DNA of 64,000 nucleotides, from positions 4,659,831 through 4,723,830 of the forward strand of contig CP036424.1 in assembly GCA_007745835.1 (NCBI GenBank), in the 5' to 3' direction. Positions 16,401-25,782 of the stretch are shown here, piece by piece. Source of the DNA: Planctomycetes bacterium MalM25. GTDB taxonomy: Bacteria > Planctomycetota > Planctomycetia > Pirellulales > Lacipirellulaceae. The translations under genes and the position numbers were made by a program. Each line of letters starts with the position of its first letter. Position 1 is the first letter of the stretch. The notes below the pieces were generated by a model. That model did not search any database. It was not told the origin of the DNA and worked only from the letters and a program-made list of their open reading frames with translations.

Positions 16401-18062
16401 ATGGAAGCCGCGAACCCCAAGCGCGCCGCCCTCCGCCTCGCCGCTGCCGCGGGCGGGGTGATGCTGACCGCGTGCCTCGCAGGGGCCGCGTTGTTGCTGC
16501 TCGCGCTGCGGCCCTCGGTACCCGAGTCTTCGCCGCAAGCGACTCCTCCCGTCTGGCGGGCGGAGTCGCTTGCGGCGTCGGACGGCTTGGCGGGCTCCTA
16601 CCACCTGCCACCCGAGGCGTTCACCCCGGTGCACGCGGGGCCGCTGCTCGCTCCGCACCGGCCGGCGCCCGCTCCGGTCTACGTCGAGCCGGAACCGCTG
16701 AACGAGCCGGCTGAAGAAGCGATCGCCAGCAGCGAACCTTCGACCGACAACGCCGTCGTCGGGCCGATCACCATCCACAACCCCGCGGCCACCGGGCCGC
16801 CCGAGGACGACTCGCTCCCGCCGATCCCGACCGAGGCGGGCCAGACCCCAGGGGTCGATGTGGTGGGCGACCAGCCGGGCCCCGCTTTCATGGCTTCCGC
16901 CGGCAAACCGCCGATCGGCTGGGAGCCGGGGGGTGCGCTCTTCGACATGCCCGGTGAACCGCTGGCCGACCTCGCCAGCGAGGGACTCGCCGAAGAGATC
17001 ACGCCGCCTGTCGCCCGCCCCGAGCCGCCGGTGGTCGATCGTGAGGCGTTGCTGAACTACACAAACTCGACCAACGACCTGAGCCGCCGGCTCACCGGCG
17101 AGGTCCGCTCGGCCTTCCAGCTCGGCAAGTCGGGCGCCGTGTACGCGGCCCGCTCGCGGTTCGTTGCCGTGTTGCGGCGGATCGCCCTGGCGAAGGACGC
17201 CGAGGAGGGCTCGTCGCGTCACGCCACCGCGCTCGCCGAGGGGCTCCGCACGCTCGACGACGCCGACGACTTCGTGCCGCGTGGCGACGCGCTCGAGGCG
17301 GAGCTGGACGTGGCGGCGATCGCCGCTTCGCACGGCCTCGGCCTCGTGACCGAGGCAAAGCCCGCCGCGCCGCACGAGGCGATCGCCCGCTACTCGCAGC
17401 ACGCGGCCGAGCGGCTCGCCGAAGCGGTCGCCGGCGAGCCCTCGGGCTCGATGGCGCTGTACGGGCTGGGCAAGACCTACACGCGGCTCGAGGCGCAATC
17501 GAGCGACCCGAACGCGGGCCGCAAGAGCCTGGTCATGTACCGAGCCGCGGTCGACACGCACCGCGAGAACTACCTGGCTGCGAACGAGTTGGGCGTGCGG
17601 CTCGCCAGCGCCGGCCGCTACCAGCAGGCGCGTGAGGTCCTCCGCCGAGCCGCCGCGCAGCCGACCGCCATCGCGACCGTCCACGCCAACCTGGCGAAGA
17701 TCGAGAGCCGCCTGGGCCACGCCGGCGCGGCGGTCCTCTCCCAGCAGCAGAGCGACCAGCTCGCCCAGCAGGAGCGCGCCGCGGGCGACGTCTCCAGACG
17801 GCACGGCGTGCAGTGGGTCTCGCCCGACGCCTTCCGCCGGGCCGACCCCAACGCGGTCGCCTACGCCACCCCGCCCGCGAGGCCGGTCGCCGCGCCGGTC
17901 GTGTACGAGCAGCCCGCGCCGCCAGCCCAGCCGTCGCGCAGTTGGTCCGGCTTCTGGCGTGACACGAAGCAGAAGCTCGGCTGGTCCAGCGGCGCCCCGG
18001 CGCCCACGCCGTACGCCCCGGCGACTCCGGTCGCTTCGCAACCGCAACGGATCGTCCGCTGA
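16401..18062 (+). CDS. Membrane-anchored TPR protein upstream of polysaccharide export gene
   Basis: A 553-residue protein. A cytoplasmic N-terminus and one transmembrane helix (MLTACLAGAALLLLALRP, within residues 10-35) precede a Pro/Glu-rich linker to about residue 210 and an alpha-helical region with TPR-like repeats in the C-terminal half (MALYGLGKTYTRLE, NYLAANELGVRLASAGRYQQAREVL, HANLAKIESRLGHAGAAVL). The tail is Pro/Ala-rich. I do not recognise a named family. It ends 11 nt before the Wza-like gene, so an operon role in exopolysaccharide assembly is likely. ATG 16401 is chosen because it directly precedes the basic/hydrophobic start; the frame is open further upstream. Confidence 0.65.
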   Translation: MEAANPKRAALRLAAAAGGVMLTACLAGAALLLLALRPSVPESSPQATPPVWRAESLAASDGLAGSYHLPPEAFTPVHAGPLLAPHRPAPAPVYVEPEPLNEPAEEAIASSEPSTDNAVVGPITIHNPAATGPPEDDSLPPIPTEAGQTPGVDVVGDQPGPAFMASAGKPPIGWEPGGALFDMPGEPLADLASEGLAEEITPPVARPEPPVVDREALLNYTNSTNDLSRRLTGEVRSAFQLGKSGAVYAARSRFVAVLRRIALAKDAEEGSSRHATALAEGLRTLDDADDFVPRGDALEAELDVAAIAASHGLGLVTEAKPAAPHEAIARYSQHAAERLAEAVAGEPSGSMALYGLGKTYTRLEAQSSDPNAGRKSLVMYRAAVDTHRENYLAANELGVRLASAGRYQQAREVLRRAAAQPTAIATVHANLAKIESRLGHAGAAVLSQQQSDQLAQQERAAGDVSRRHGVQWVSPDAFRRADPNAVAYATPPARPVAAPVVYEQPAPPAQPSRSWSGFWRDTKQKLGWSSGAPAPTPYAPATPVASQPQRIVR

Positions 18063-18073
18063 CCCGACCCGCT

Positions 18074-19375
18074 ATGAGAGCCGTTATGAGCCGTTCAACG
18101 ATCGTTCCGCTGACACACATCGTGTTGCTGGCGATCGCTGCGCCGACGCTCGCCGCACCGCCGGCCATGCTCGCGCCCGGCGCCGCTTGCGAACCCGCGC
18201 CCCAGGCCGTTTGCCCCGCGCCCCGCGCCGCCCCGACGCCCTGCGCGTGCGACAACCCGGCGGCGCCGCACCGCATCTGGGGCGTCGATAGCCTCTCCGC
18301 CTGCGGCCCGTGTGGCGTGACGGGCGAGGTCGGATGGGACTCGCGCGGCGACATCGATTGGCAGCGTTACGCCCAGGGCGAGTACGTCGGCCACGCCCGC
18401 ACGGCCCACGTGCCGGAGTACCGCCTGCGAGTCGACGACACCCTCGCCATCTTCTACCTCCGCACCCGCGAAGTCCTCTCCCGCCCGTACCAGCTGCAGG
18501 TGGGCGACCGGGTGCGCGTTGAGTCGCTCACCGCGGGCAGTTCGGCCGGAGGGGGGTCGGGAGCCCAACAGGGCAGCGCCGAGGACAGCCTCAGCCGCGA
18601 GGTCGTGGTCCAGCCGGACGGGATGATCACGCTGCCGCTGGTGGGCCGCGTGCCCGCCGCCGGCCGTCGGCTGGTAACGCTGCAAGAGGACCTCGAGACC
18701 CGCTTCGAGAAGTACTACAACGTCCCCGCGATCACGGTCACCCCGGTCCAGGTGAACACCCGCTTGGAGGACCTGCTCGACACGGTCGACAGCCGAGGCG
18801 GACAGCTCGGCGGGCGGCAGATCAACTCCCGCGTCACACCGGCGGGCACGATCCAGCTGCCGGCGTTAGGAAGCGTTTACGTGCAAGGCCTCACCCTCCA
18901 AGAGGCCAAGCAGGAGATCGACGCCCGCTACGCGATGACCATCCCGGGCGTCTCGGTGACGGTCGACCTGCAAGTCCGCGCCCCGCGGTTCGTCTACGTG
19001 CTCGGCGAGGTCGCCCAGCCGGGTCAGTTCGAGCTCACCGGACCGACCACCACGATGCAGTCGATCGCCCAGGCGGGCGGGTGGAACGTGGGCGCCAACC
19101 TGCGGCAGGTTGTGGTCTTCCGCCGCGGCGACGACTGGCGGCTGATGGCGACCATGCTCGACCTCCGCGGCGCGCTGTACGGCAAGCGGCCCGTGCCGGC
19201 GGACGAGATCTGGCTGAACGACGGCGACATCGTGCTGATCCCCAAATCGCCGATCGAGGTCGCCGACGAGTTCATCGAGCAGGTCTTCACCCGCGGCCTC
19301 TACGCCGCGATCCCGCTGGAGCTGATCTGGGGCCAAGGCTTCACCACAGTCAGCTCGATCGTCAGCGGCTTCTGA
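18074..19375 (+). CDS. Polysaccharide biosynthesis/export protein (Wza-type, SLBB domain)
   Basis: A signal sequence (THIVLLAIAAPTLA) is followed by a Cys-rich linker, then two poly-export segments (YRLRVDDTLAIFYL and YQLQVGDRVRVESL with VVVQPDGMITLPLVGRV; a second PAGTIQLPALGSVYVQGLT) and an SLBB-type region (APRFVYVLGEVAQPGQFEL ... NDGDIVLIPK). Wza-family proteins form the outer-membrane channel for capsule or exopolysaccharide. The tandem export segments are larger than in E. coli Wza. ATG 18086, preceded by GAGAG, is an alternative start. No polymerase, flippase or Wzc-like kinase is adjacent. Confidence 0.82.
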   Translation: MRAVMSRSTIVPLTHIVLLAIAAPTLAAPPAMLAPGAACEPAPQAVCPAPRAAPTPCACDNPAAPHRIWGVDSLSACGPCGVTGEVGWDSRGDIDWQRYAQGEYVGHARTAHVPEYRLRVDDTLAIFYLRTREVLSRPYQLQVGDRVRVESLTAGSSAGGGSGAQQGSAEDSLSREVVVQPDGMITLPLVGRVPAAGRRLVTLQEDLETRFEKYYNVPAITVTPVQVNTRLEDLLDTVDSRGGQLGGRQINSRVTPAGTIQLPALGSVYVQGLTLQEAKQEIDARYAMTIPGVSVTVDLQVRAPRFVYVLGEVAQPGQFELTGPTTTMQSIAQAGGWNVGANLRQVVVFRRGDDWRLMATMLDLRGALYGKRPVPADEIWLNDGDIVLIPKSPIEVADEFIEQVFTRGLYAAIPLELIWGQGFTTVSSIVSGF

Positions 19376-19725
19376 GCCGGTCGACCGGTCCGAATTGTTG
19401 GAAGCGAACCACCCGTTTTCGGCATGGGAACCGGGATTGGCGCGCGGCGGTTTGAAACAATTCGGTTTCGCGCACGTGGCCAAAGATCGCGATTGACTCA
19501 GGCTGCCGCCCGGTGTGGATCTTGAGAGGGCAACGGATGCACAGCGTTGCTGAACCGAGTTGGCGTCGACGGAAGTCGATCTCAACAGGTTCGTCGGAAA
19601 CCCATGTCAACAAAGTTGAGGCATCCTCGGCAAGTTAACCGCGGGTAGATGTCCGCTAAGTCGATGCAACCCCGGTAAGACTGCCGGCCAGGGAACAGGC
19701 AACCACCGGCGTGACGATTGCGGAT

Positions 19726-19762
19726 CGCGTGCCACTGTCCGGCTTGCGGGCAGTGGCACGCG
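19726..19762. repeat. Inverted repeat upstream of the ywgA-HD pair
   Basis: CGCGTGCCACTG and CAGTGGCACGCG are perfect 12-nt complements separated by 13 nt. Part of it, GCCACTGTCCGGC (19731-19743), recurs in inverted orientation at 21910-21922, after the HD gene. The surrounding 19376-19940 gap (565 nt) is lower in GC than its neighbours and holds no gene that I can support; besides this repeat it contains a candidate promoter at 19849-19877. Confidence 0.7.
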
Positions 19763-19848
19763 GCATTGGTGCAGCAGTTGTTCCCGGTGGCTGCCGGCAA
19801 GCAGTAGCGATTGCGGAGGATGGGTCAGCGGGGCCAGCGGGGCCGCGG

Positions 19849-19877
19849 TTGTAAGGACTTCTCCCGATACCTAGACT
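19849..19877 (+). promoter_or_regulatory. Candidate sigma-70-type promoter of the ywgA-like gene
   Basis: TTGTAA, a 17-nt spacer and TAGACT, each matching four of six consensus bases. The -10 box ends 63 nt before the ATG at 19941. It is the only well-spaced pair I noticed in this gap. Confidence 0.4.
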
Positions 19878-19940
19878 GATCGCTTGGACACCATACGGCC
19901 GAAGATACGAGCACCCCATGTCCGCACGGAGGCGACTGTC

Positions 19941-20456
19941 ATGAAGAGGCTGCAGCTAGCGACTTTACTGGACTGGGCAGGCGAGCCGGGGCTGCAAGGT
20001 CGCAAACGCCTCCAGAAAGTGGTCTACCTCCTCCAGCGGGCCGGGTGCCCGTTCGATTGCCAGTACGTTCTGCACCACTACGGGCCCTATTCGCGAGACG
20101 TAGCCGACGTCTGCGACGAGATGGTTGCGGCGGACTTGGTCGAAGAGCAGCGAGACCTGACGAGCGTTGGGGCGCAGTACACGTATCGCCTTCCCGCGTG
20201 CACGCAAGGGCTGTTGAGTTCTGCCCGCGGTGAAGACGCATTGGCACAGTTCAAGACGTTGGCGGAAGAGCTCATCGCGAAAGACATCTGGCAGTTAGAA
20301 CTAGGGGCTACAGTCGCGCTCTTCTACGAACGCGAGGAGGACTGGGACGCGGCTCTTCAAAAGGCGTGCGAGTTCAAGTCAGTTGGGGCAGGCGATCTTG
20401 CCAGCGAGGAAGCCCTAGAATTGGCCAAGAAAGTCGTTTCCAGAGCCTTATCGTGA
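19941..20456 (+). CDS. YwgA-like protein (predicted winged-helix partner of an HD dNTPase)
   Basis: A 171-residue protein. The N-terminal half (LLDWAGEPGLQGRKRLQKVVYLLQRAG ... LHHYGPYSRDV) matches my recollection of Bacillus YwgA and related DUF4065/SocA-like winged-helix proteins, with the characteristic G-RK-LQK-VY-L and HYGPYS motifs. ATG 19941 has a clear ribosome site (CGGAGG, 9 nt upstream); longer in-frame starts lack one. The HD gene begins 10 nt after its stop. From memory, B. subtilis ywgA is also a neighbour of an HD hydrolase gene, ywfO, which supports a conserved functional pair. Function is otherwise unknown. Confidence 0.75.
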   Translation: MKRLQLATLLDWAGEPGLQGRKRLQKVVYLLQRAGCPFDCQYVLHHYGPYSRDVADVCDEMVAADLVEEQRDLTSVGAQYTYRLPACTQGLLSSARGEDALAQFKTLAEELIAKDIWQLELGATVALFYEREEDWDAALQKACEFKSVGAGDLASEEALELAKKVVSRALS

Positions 20457-20466
20457 TAGGACCGCC

Positions 20467-21843
20467 GTGTCTGACAAGGTGTTTCGCGATCCGCTGTACA
20501 ACTACATCGCATTCGATCGCGGTCGCGATGGTTGGTTGATCGACCTGATCGACTGCCCTGAAGTTCAGCGTCTCCGACGTATCCATCAGCTCGGCGTCAG
20601 CAACTTCACTTACCCCGGCGCCGACCACACCCGGTTCGCGCACAGCCTTGGGGTGACGCACCTGATGAAGTTGGTGCTGGAGCACCTCGAACGGTCGAAC
20701 GACGCCGAGAAGATCAAGAACGCTCGGCAAGCGCTGTTAGCCACGGCGCTGCTGCATGACGTGGGCCACGGCCCGTTCTCTCATTTGTTCGAGCCATGCC
20801 TTGGCATCAAGCACGAGCATTGGTCGATCGCAGTCGTCCGAGATGAATCGTCGGCGGTTCACAAGGTATTGAAACGCGAGGGCGCCTACCTGCCGGATCA
20901 TGTCGCCGATCTGATCGATGCAGGGAATACCAAGCATCCGTCGTGGCAACGGGCCTTGATGTCGAGCCAGCTCGACGTTGATCGGCTCGATTATCTGCGG
21001 CGGGACAGTCTCTTCACCGGCGCCGGGTATGGTCACTTCGACTGGCATCGGCTCCTAACCACCGTTCAGTATGACGACGCGGGGAGAGATTTGGTGTGGC
21101 CCGAGAAATCGGCGCTCGCCATCGAGGAGTACATCTTCGCTCGGTACTACATGTAGCAGAACGTTTATCTGCACAAGACGACGCGTGGCTTTGAAGTGCT
21201 GCTGCAGGCGATGTGGAAGCGGGCGGATGATCTCCGGAAGAATGACACGGACGTTAATGCCAACCCCGCGTTGGATCGTTTTTGGTCGCACACGAAGCCC
21301 AAGCCGGGTCAGATGCCCGTAGATGACTTCCTTGCCGTCGAAGAGTTCACAATGATGGACCAGATTCAGCGTTGGACTGCCCACCAGGACAAGGGGTTGT
21401 CTGATTGCGCACGTCGGTTCATGAATCGCGACGGATTGGCGATGGTGAAACCGCCACCGCCACCGAACCCGCTCCAGGCAGACGAGCTCGGTGACTGGGA
21501 ACCGAGGTTGCGAAGACTATTGAAAGAAGCGGGATTCGACCCCGACCTGTACTGCTTGTCCGACCGAATCGAAGGCAAGTATCGACGGCCGTACAAGGAG
21601 GAGAAAGACGTGGAAGAGCAGTCGGCTGTGAACACGATCCGGGTTGTCGTTGATGGGAAGCCGAAGGCCATCGGCGAGTATCTTCCACGGCTCAAGTCGG
21701 TCATGTCGGCTCCGAGCGACCAGCTCTTCTACTACGTGCCGAAGAAGATTCGCGACGAGGCGAATCAGCTCAGTTCACGCCTTGCTCAAACAGCCGCCCA
21801 TGGGTCAGGCGACGGGGCAGTGTCGGAAGGTTCTGTCCGATGA
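20467..21843 (+). pseudogene. HD-domain dNTP triphosphohydrolase (SAMHD1/YwfO-like), interrupted by one in-frame TAG
   Basis: HD phosphohydrolase motifs are intact: HTRFAHSLG (His54, His59), LLHDVGHGPFSH (His97-Asp98) and SSQLDVDRLDYLRRDS. These enzymes remove triphosphate from dNTPs; some restrict phages. Codon 230 is TAG (21154-21156), after RYYM. The same frame continues without a shift as QNVYLHKTTRGFE and on to a TGA at 21841-21843, giving a 458-codon gene. Family members carry an aromatic or similar residue here (RYxMYxxVYxHK), so one change from TAC or TAT to TAG explains the break. The first ATG after the stop is at 21196. It could be a recent nonsense mutation, a sequencing error or readthrough; I favour mutation. 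The 229-residue N-terminal product still holds the HD site. Confidence 0.8.
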
Positions 21844-21854
21844 CCGCCGGGTGC

Positions 21855-21922
21855 CACTGCTGGCACGCCAGCAGTGCGAAGCGGGTACCCGGCGACCCGT
21901 GCCGGACAGGCCGGACAGTGGC
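21855..21922. repeat. Palindrome and inverted copy of the flanking repeat after the HD gene
   Basis: CACTGCTGGC and GCCAGCAGTG are perfect complements around AC at 21855-21876, starting 11 nt after the HD stop codon. At 21910-21922 lies GCCGGACAGTGGC, the exact reverse complement of 13 nt in the upstream repeat at 19731-19743. The pair therefore brackets the ywgA/HD genes with related elements. The remaining non-coding DNA to 22180 shows nothing else that I can name. Confidence 0.65.
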
Positions 21923-22180
21923 GCTCATTTCCGGAGTAGGCCCTTCTACATCAGCAGGATTTGGCTCATCCAAAGTCGCACAAGTTGGACCAGCCGCTGA
22001 ACCACACGCGTTGAGCGAAAGGCAGGCGGTTGCGAGGACCTCTGAAGCTGTGGCGTCGACTCGACCGCAGGTAGGTCGGTCCGGCAGTTACGGAATGGGA
22101 TGTGGAAACAGCACGCTGCCGTCAGAGATAATCCGGGGTCGTGTGTCGTTAAAGAGAAGCGTTGGCCCGCGCGAGATCGT

Positions 22181-24052
22181 TCACAAACTCTCGCGGCGGT
22201 TCACTTGCAGGACCACCGCGGCCGTCTTGCCGCCCGTGTCGGGGTAGGTGACCTCAACCACGCTGCTGGGCTTGGCCAGTTCGTTCGGCACGGGGATCTC
22301 GATCATGCCGAAGTAATTCTTGCGGCCCGCCTGGTCGCCGCCCATCCAGTTGTTCGGGACCTTGAGCCGTTTGCCGTTGAAGCGGACGCGCAGCGGCAGC
22401 TTCCGCTTGCCGAGCTCGCGCCCGCTGGACAGGCGGATCGCCATCGTCCCCTCGCCGGTCGGGACCCCCTCGAAGCGGAACCGCATCGGCTGCTTCGCGA
22501 CGATGTCCTTGAGGCACTCGGTCGCGTAGACGCGGTGCTCGCGGACGGTCGACTCGCGCGGGATCGGGCCGTCGGTTTCGAGGATCAGCATCGCGGCGGC
22601 GCCGGGGCGGAGGGTGATCTTGGTCGGCAGGCGGTCGAGCTGGCGGTCGCCGAGCTTCGGCTGGTCGGTGCGGGTCTGGAGGAAGCGGCCGCGGATCGAC
22701 TTCGTGCTGACCCCTTCGAGGCCGGCCAGCTCGACGCGTTTCGGCTGGTCGTCGAGGTTCATCATCGCCAGGATCAGCCGGTTGCCGTCGGCCCACAGCT
22801 GCGTGCGGACGTCGGGGTTCGAGCTGCGGGACTGCCGCCACTCACCGGCGACGCCCTCCCAGAACTTGTAGTAGAGCATCAGGTCGGTCTCCACGAGCTT
22901 CCCGTCGGCGTCCTTGCGCCACAGCAGGAAGACGTTCGCTTCGCCCGGCTCGGTCTCCTTCGTGTAGGTCCACTCGGCGACGCCCAGGAGGAACGGGATC
23001 ACCTTCTCCAGGCAGTCGGGGTGGTCCATGAACGTCATGAGCTGTCCGACCAGCGAGTACAGCATGCCCGCCGATCGGCCCGCGTCGTATGGCGCGGGGT
23101 CCATACTCGCGGTGGGGATGCCGCCGAACTCGGTGATGAGGATCGGCTTGGCGACGCCGTACTGGATCGCGCTGTAGGTGTCGATCAGGTCCATGATCGC
23201 TTCGGAATTGCTGCCGGTGCGGACGCGCGGCTCGCCCTTGATGTTGACGCCGTCGTAGATGTGATAGGAGAAGAAGTCCATCTCCGCGCCGGCGATGTCC
23301 ATGAAGGTCTTCTGCCGGCTGTCCCAGTGCTGGAAGTTCCTCAGCTCCAGCTCGACGTAGGCGGCCGAGTACCCGCCGACCTTCACCTCGGGGCAGAGCT
23401 CGCGCACCCGCCGCGCGACGTGCAGGTGCTGCTCGCTCATCGCTTCGACGGTCGTGCCCATCTTCCGCGCTTTGACGAACGGCTCGTTGAACACCTCCAG
23501 GTAGACCGGGCGGTTCTTGTCGGTGTACTGATGCTTGAGGTACTGCGCGGTGAACTCGGCGATCCCTTCGTAGTTGCGCGGACCCCACGCGGTGTGCTCG
23601 TTGCCGGCCATCGCGTGCAGGTGCTCGGGGTGCGTGCAGAGGACGACGTCGCGCACGTCCGCGGGAGCGCCCTTCGGGCCGCGGCCCCGCTGCCGATCCT
23701 TCTCGAGCAGCTCCTTCATCCGCTCGACGTCCGGCAGGTCGGGGTTGCTCGGGTCGGCCGGCACGCGCTTCGATTGCCACGAGAGCGAACCGCCGTCGCG
23801 CCCGTACCGGACATCGAGTTCCTCGCGCAGCAGGCGGTGCTGCTCGGGGGTCATGTCCTTCGACCCGGGCGACTCGTGGATCGAGAGGAACTGAGCTCGG
23901 TCGAGCCGGGTCACCCCGCCGATGTCGCGGACCCTCGTCGGATCAACCACCACACGGACGACCTCGGCGGCCGGCGCCGCGAGTGCCGGGGCGACCAGCA
24001 CACAGAAGCCGAGTGCGTGCGCACACCTAGCAAAGACTCTCTGAATCACCAC
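22181..24052 (-). CDS. Secreted clan GH-A glycoside hydrolase, GH86-like (agarase/porphyranase type)
   Basis: A 623-residue protein with a signal peptide (ALGFCVLVAPALAAPA). Two catalytic-glutamate motifs have clan GH-A spacing: YLEVFNEPFV (acid/base Glu190) and PILITEFGG (nucleophile Glu308). Surrounding motifs (HWDSRQKTFMDIAGAEMDFFSYHIYDGVN, RTGSNSEAIMDLIDTYS) resemble GH86 beta-agarases and porphyranases; I rank GH86 first on recollection, with another GH-A family possible. C-terminal beta-rich segments follow. It is a paralog of the protein at 27786-30692 but lacks that protein's tag and dockerin. The start is GTG 24052, preceded by GCGAGGC. A marine algal galactan substrate is inference. 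Confidence 0.68.
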   Translation of the reverse strand: MVIQRVFARCAHALGFCVLVAPALAAPAAEVVRVVVDPTRVRDIGGVTRLDRAQFLSIHESPGSKDMTPEQHRLLREELDVRYGRDGGSLSWQSKRVPADPSNPDLPDVERMKELLEKDRQRGRGPKGAPADVRDVVLCTHPEHLHAMAGNEHTAWGPRNYEGIAEFTAQYLKHQYTDKNRPVYLEVFNEPFVKARKMGTTVEAMSEQHLHVARRVRELCPEVKVGGYSAAYVELELRNFQHWDSRQKTFMDIAGAEMDFFSYHIYDGVNIKGEPRVRTGSNSEAIMDLIDTYSAIQYGVAKPILITEFGGIPTASMDPAPYDAGRSAGMLYSLVGQLMTFMDHPDCLEKVIPFLLGVAEWTYTKETEPGEANVFLLWRKDADGKLVETDLMLYYKFWEGVAGEWRQSRSSNPDVRTQLWADGNRLILAMMNLDDQPKRVELAGLEGVSTKSIRGRFLQTRTDQPKLGDRQLDRLPTKITLRPGAAAMLILETDGPIPRESTVREHRVYATECLKDIVAKQPMRFRFEGVPTGEGTMAIRLSSGRELGKRKLPLRVRFNGKRLKVPNNWMGGDQAGRKNYFGMIEIPVPNELAKPSSVVEVTYPDTGGKTAAVVLQVNRRESL

Positions 24053-24141
24053 GCCTCGCCCCTCATTGTCTCGGCTGAAATCGGTTCCGAGAACTAATGT
24101 ACGTCGGCGGGGGCGTCGGCCTCAGCTCTTGGCGCCGAGAT

Positions 24142-24612
24142 TCACGGGTCGAACGCCAAATCGATCGTGTTCTCGCCGGGCGAGACGGTTCTGCGGAGGC
24201 CCGAGGTGCGCGGGCTGTAGAACTTTTCGGGGAGCACCCAATCGGGCGACCGGGGCGGTTTCTTCCCCTTCGCCCGGTATTCCGCCTCGACCTTCTTCTT
24301 GAGCTGCATGAACTCGGCTTCGCTCAAATCGCTCTCGGGCGGGCCGACGAAGACGACGTAGTCCCCCGATCTGAGGCTTTCCGATCCGCGGTGCTTCAGC
24401 GTGAAGGCGCCGTCCTCTTGAGTGACCCCCACCCCGAGGTAACCTTGGCCCGGCAGCTCGAAGAAGACCTTCGTGCCCGCGGGCGTCGGACTGCCCTCGT
24501 GGGATGCCGAGCCGCTGACGTAAGCGATATCCGACGGTCCGCATCCGACCGCCACAGCGAAGCCCAAGATCAGAGACGCGGCCCGACCGTGACCCACGAG
24601 GCGTTGCAGCAT
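24142..24612 (-). CDS. Small lipoprotein with carboxypeptidase-regulatory/transthyretin-like fold
   Basis: A 156-residue protein with a lipoprotein signal: hydrophobic AASLILGFAVAVGC with the lipobox Cys. The mature part (YVSGSASHEGSPTPAGTKVFFELPGQG ... TQEDGAFTLKHRG) has the G-x-V-x-x-G-x-P...DG-F pattern of carboxypeptidase regulatory-like beta-sandwiches. Such small lipoproteins commonly sit downstream of DUF1559 prepilins in planctomycetes, as here (44 nt gap). AAGGA lies 7 nt before ATG 24612. The role is unknown; surface or periplasmic binding is likely. Confidence 0.7.
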   Translation of the reverse strand: MLQRLVGHGRAASLILGFAVAVGCGPSDIAYVSGSASHEGSPTPAGTKVFFELPGQGYLGVGVTQEDGAFTLKHRGSESLRSGDYVVFVGPPESDLSEAEFMQLKKKVEAEYRAKGKKPPRSPDWVLPEKFYSPRTSGLRRTVSPGENTIDLAFDP

Positions 24613-24656
24613 TTCGCGATCCTTCAAGGGGACGAAGCGTGAGGCGAGGGCGGGGC

Positions 24657-25727
24657 TCAGATCGAGTCGTCGTACACTTCGCCGTCGTCCTTGGTGGCCA
24701 TCCGCTTCAAGACACTCAGTTCGGTGCTCTCCGTGAGGAAGATCACGGCGCCGTCGGCCAGCGCGACCTGCACGCCACCCGGGTGCTGTGAGGTCAGCGG
24801 CAGGTTGATGCCCCAGTTCTCGTCCACGCCCGCGATGCCGACCGTGTTGTCGTTGATCGCGTGACGAACGGTCGTTGCGTGGAAGTAGCGCGTCCCGGCC
24901 GAGCTGTTCGGGTTGTCCGACCCCAGCATGATGCCGGTCCGCCCGTAGACGTGCTCTTCCTCTCCTTCGAGGGTGAAGTAGAAATCGGAAGCCTCGCCGA
25001 ACAGCGCGGTCTTCGAGAGCCCGTCGGTCACTTTCGCGAGCTTGGAGCTCTCGCCAAACGGCGCCAACACCCCGCGCGGCGAGAAGACGCCGTTGGAGGC
25101 GCTGCCCCCGCAGCATCCGCAGCAAGAACGGTTCTGAGGTTCCAGGAAACGGGGCTCGGGCGCCTCGGGCGGGTCCTCGACGGCTCCGCTCAGCGCAATG
25201 TAATGGGGGCGCGTGGACTGGGCGTCGTTGGGGGTCTCCGACCCGGTGTTGTGGCGCTCGACGTTCGCGAGCTCCGGCAAGCTGCTCGAGGGGCAGGTGA
25301 ACTCCGGGAAGGTCTTGCCGTTGATGAACGCCTTATTCTGAACCGCCGTCGAATGCGCCAGCCAGGGGTGCGCCTCCAGATCGAGTCCGTCGTGCAAGGA
25401 CGTTTGCTCGATGTAGGGCAAGAGCGTGATCCAGAAGGAGTACGTGGCGGTGGCCGAGTTCTTGTTTGGGTAGCCGATGTCCCCCAGCGACGGGAACTCA
25501 CCGGTCGCCGAGACCAGGTTGTGCATGCCCAGGCTGAGCTGGCGCAGGTTGTTCGAGCACTGCGACCGCCGAGCCGATTCACGAGCCGCTTGCACCGCTG
25601 GCAGCAACAACGCGACCAAGATCCCGATGATGGCGATCACCACCAGCAACTCGACGAGCGTGAAACCAAGCGATGGCAGAGCGCGGCCGGAACCCGGCCG
25701 GTTCGCCCCAAACAGGCGACGGTTCAT
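24657..25727 (-). CDS. DUF1559 prepilin-like protein
   Basis: A 356-residue member of the planctomycete-expanded DUF1559 family. The prepilin signal [34 protein letters not shown] type is present (here [10 protein letters not shown]), followed by [12 protein letters not shown]. The family's C-terminal signature [17 protein letters not shown] is complete. A Cys cluster (RSCCGCCGG) in the middle is unusual. It lies upstream of the small lipoprotein gene and probably shares its transcript. Members are thought to be exported through a pilus or type II-like machine; individual functions are unknown. Confidence 0.92.
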   Translation of the reverse strand: [356 protein letters not shown]

Positions 25728-25782
25728 AGAAAAGACTCGCTAGAACAGGCAGGAAGAAGAGACGTGACGCTGATCAGCACAG

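Noticed and set aside
22100..24097. A long plus-strand open frame (665 codons) across the GH86-like gene
   Set aside because: It is antisense to a gene with clear catalytic motifs; its translation is low-complexity Arg/Leu/Val/Ala/Asp without domains, as expected from high-GC antisense frames.
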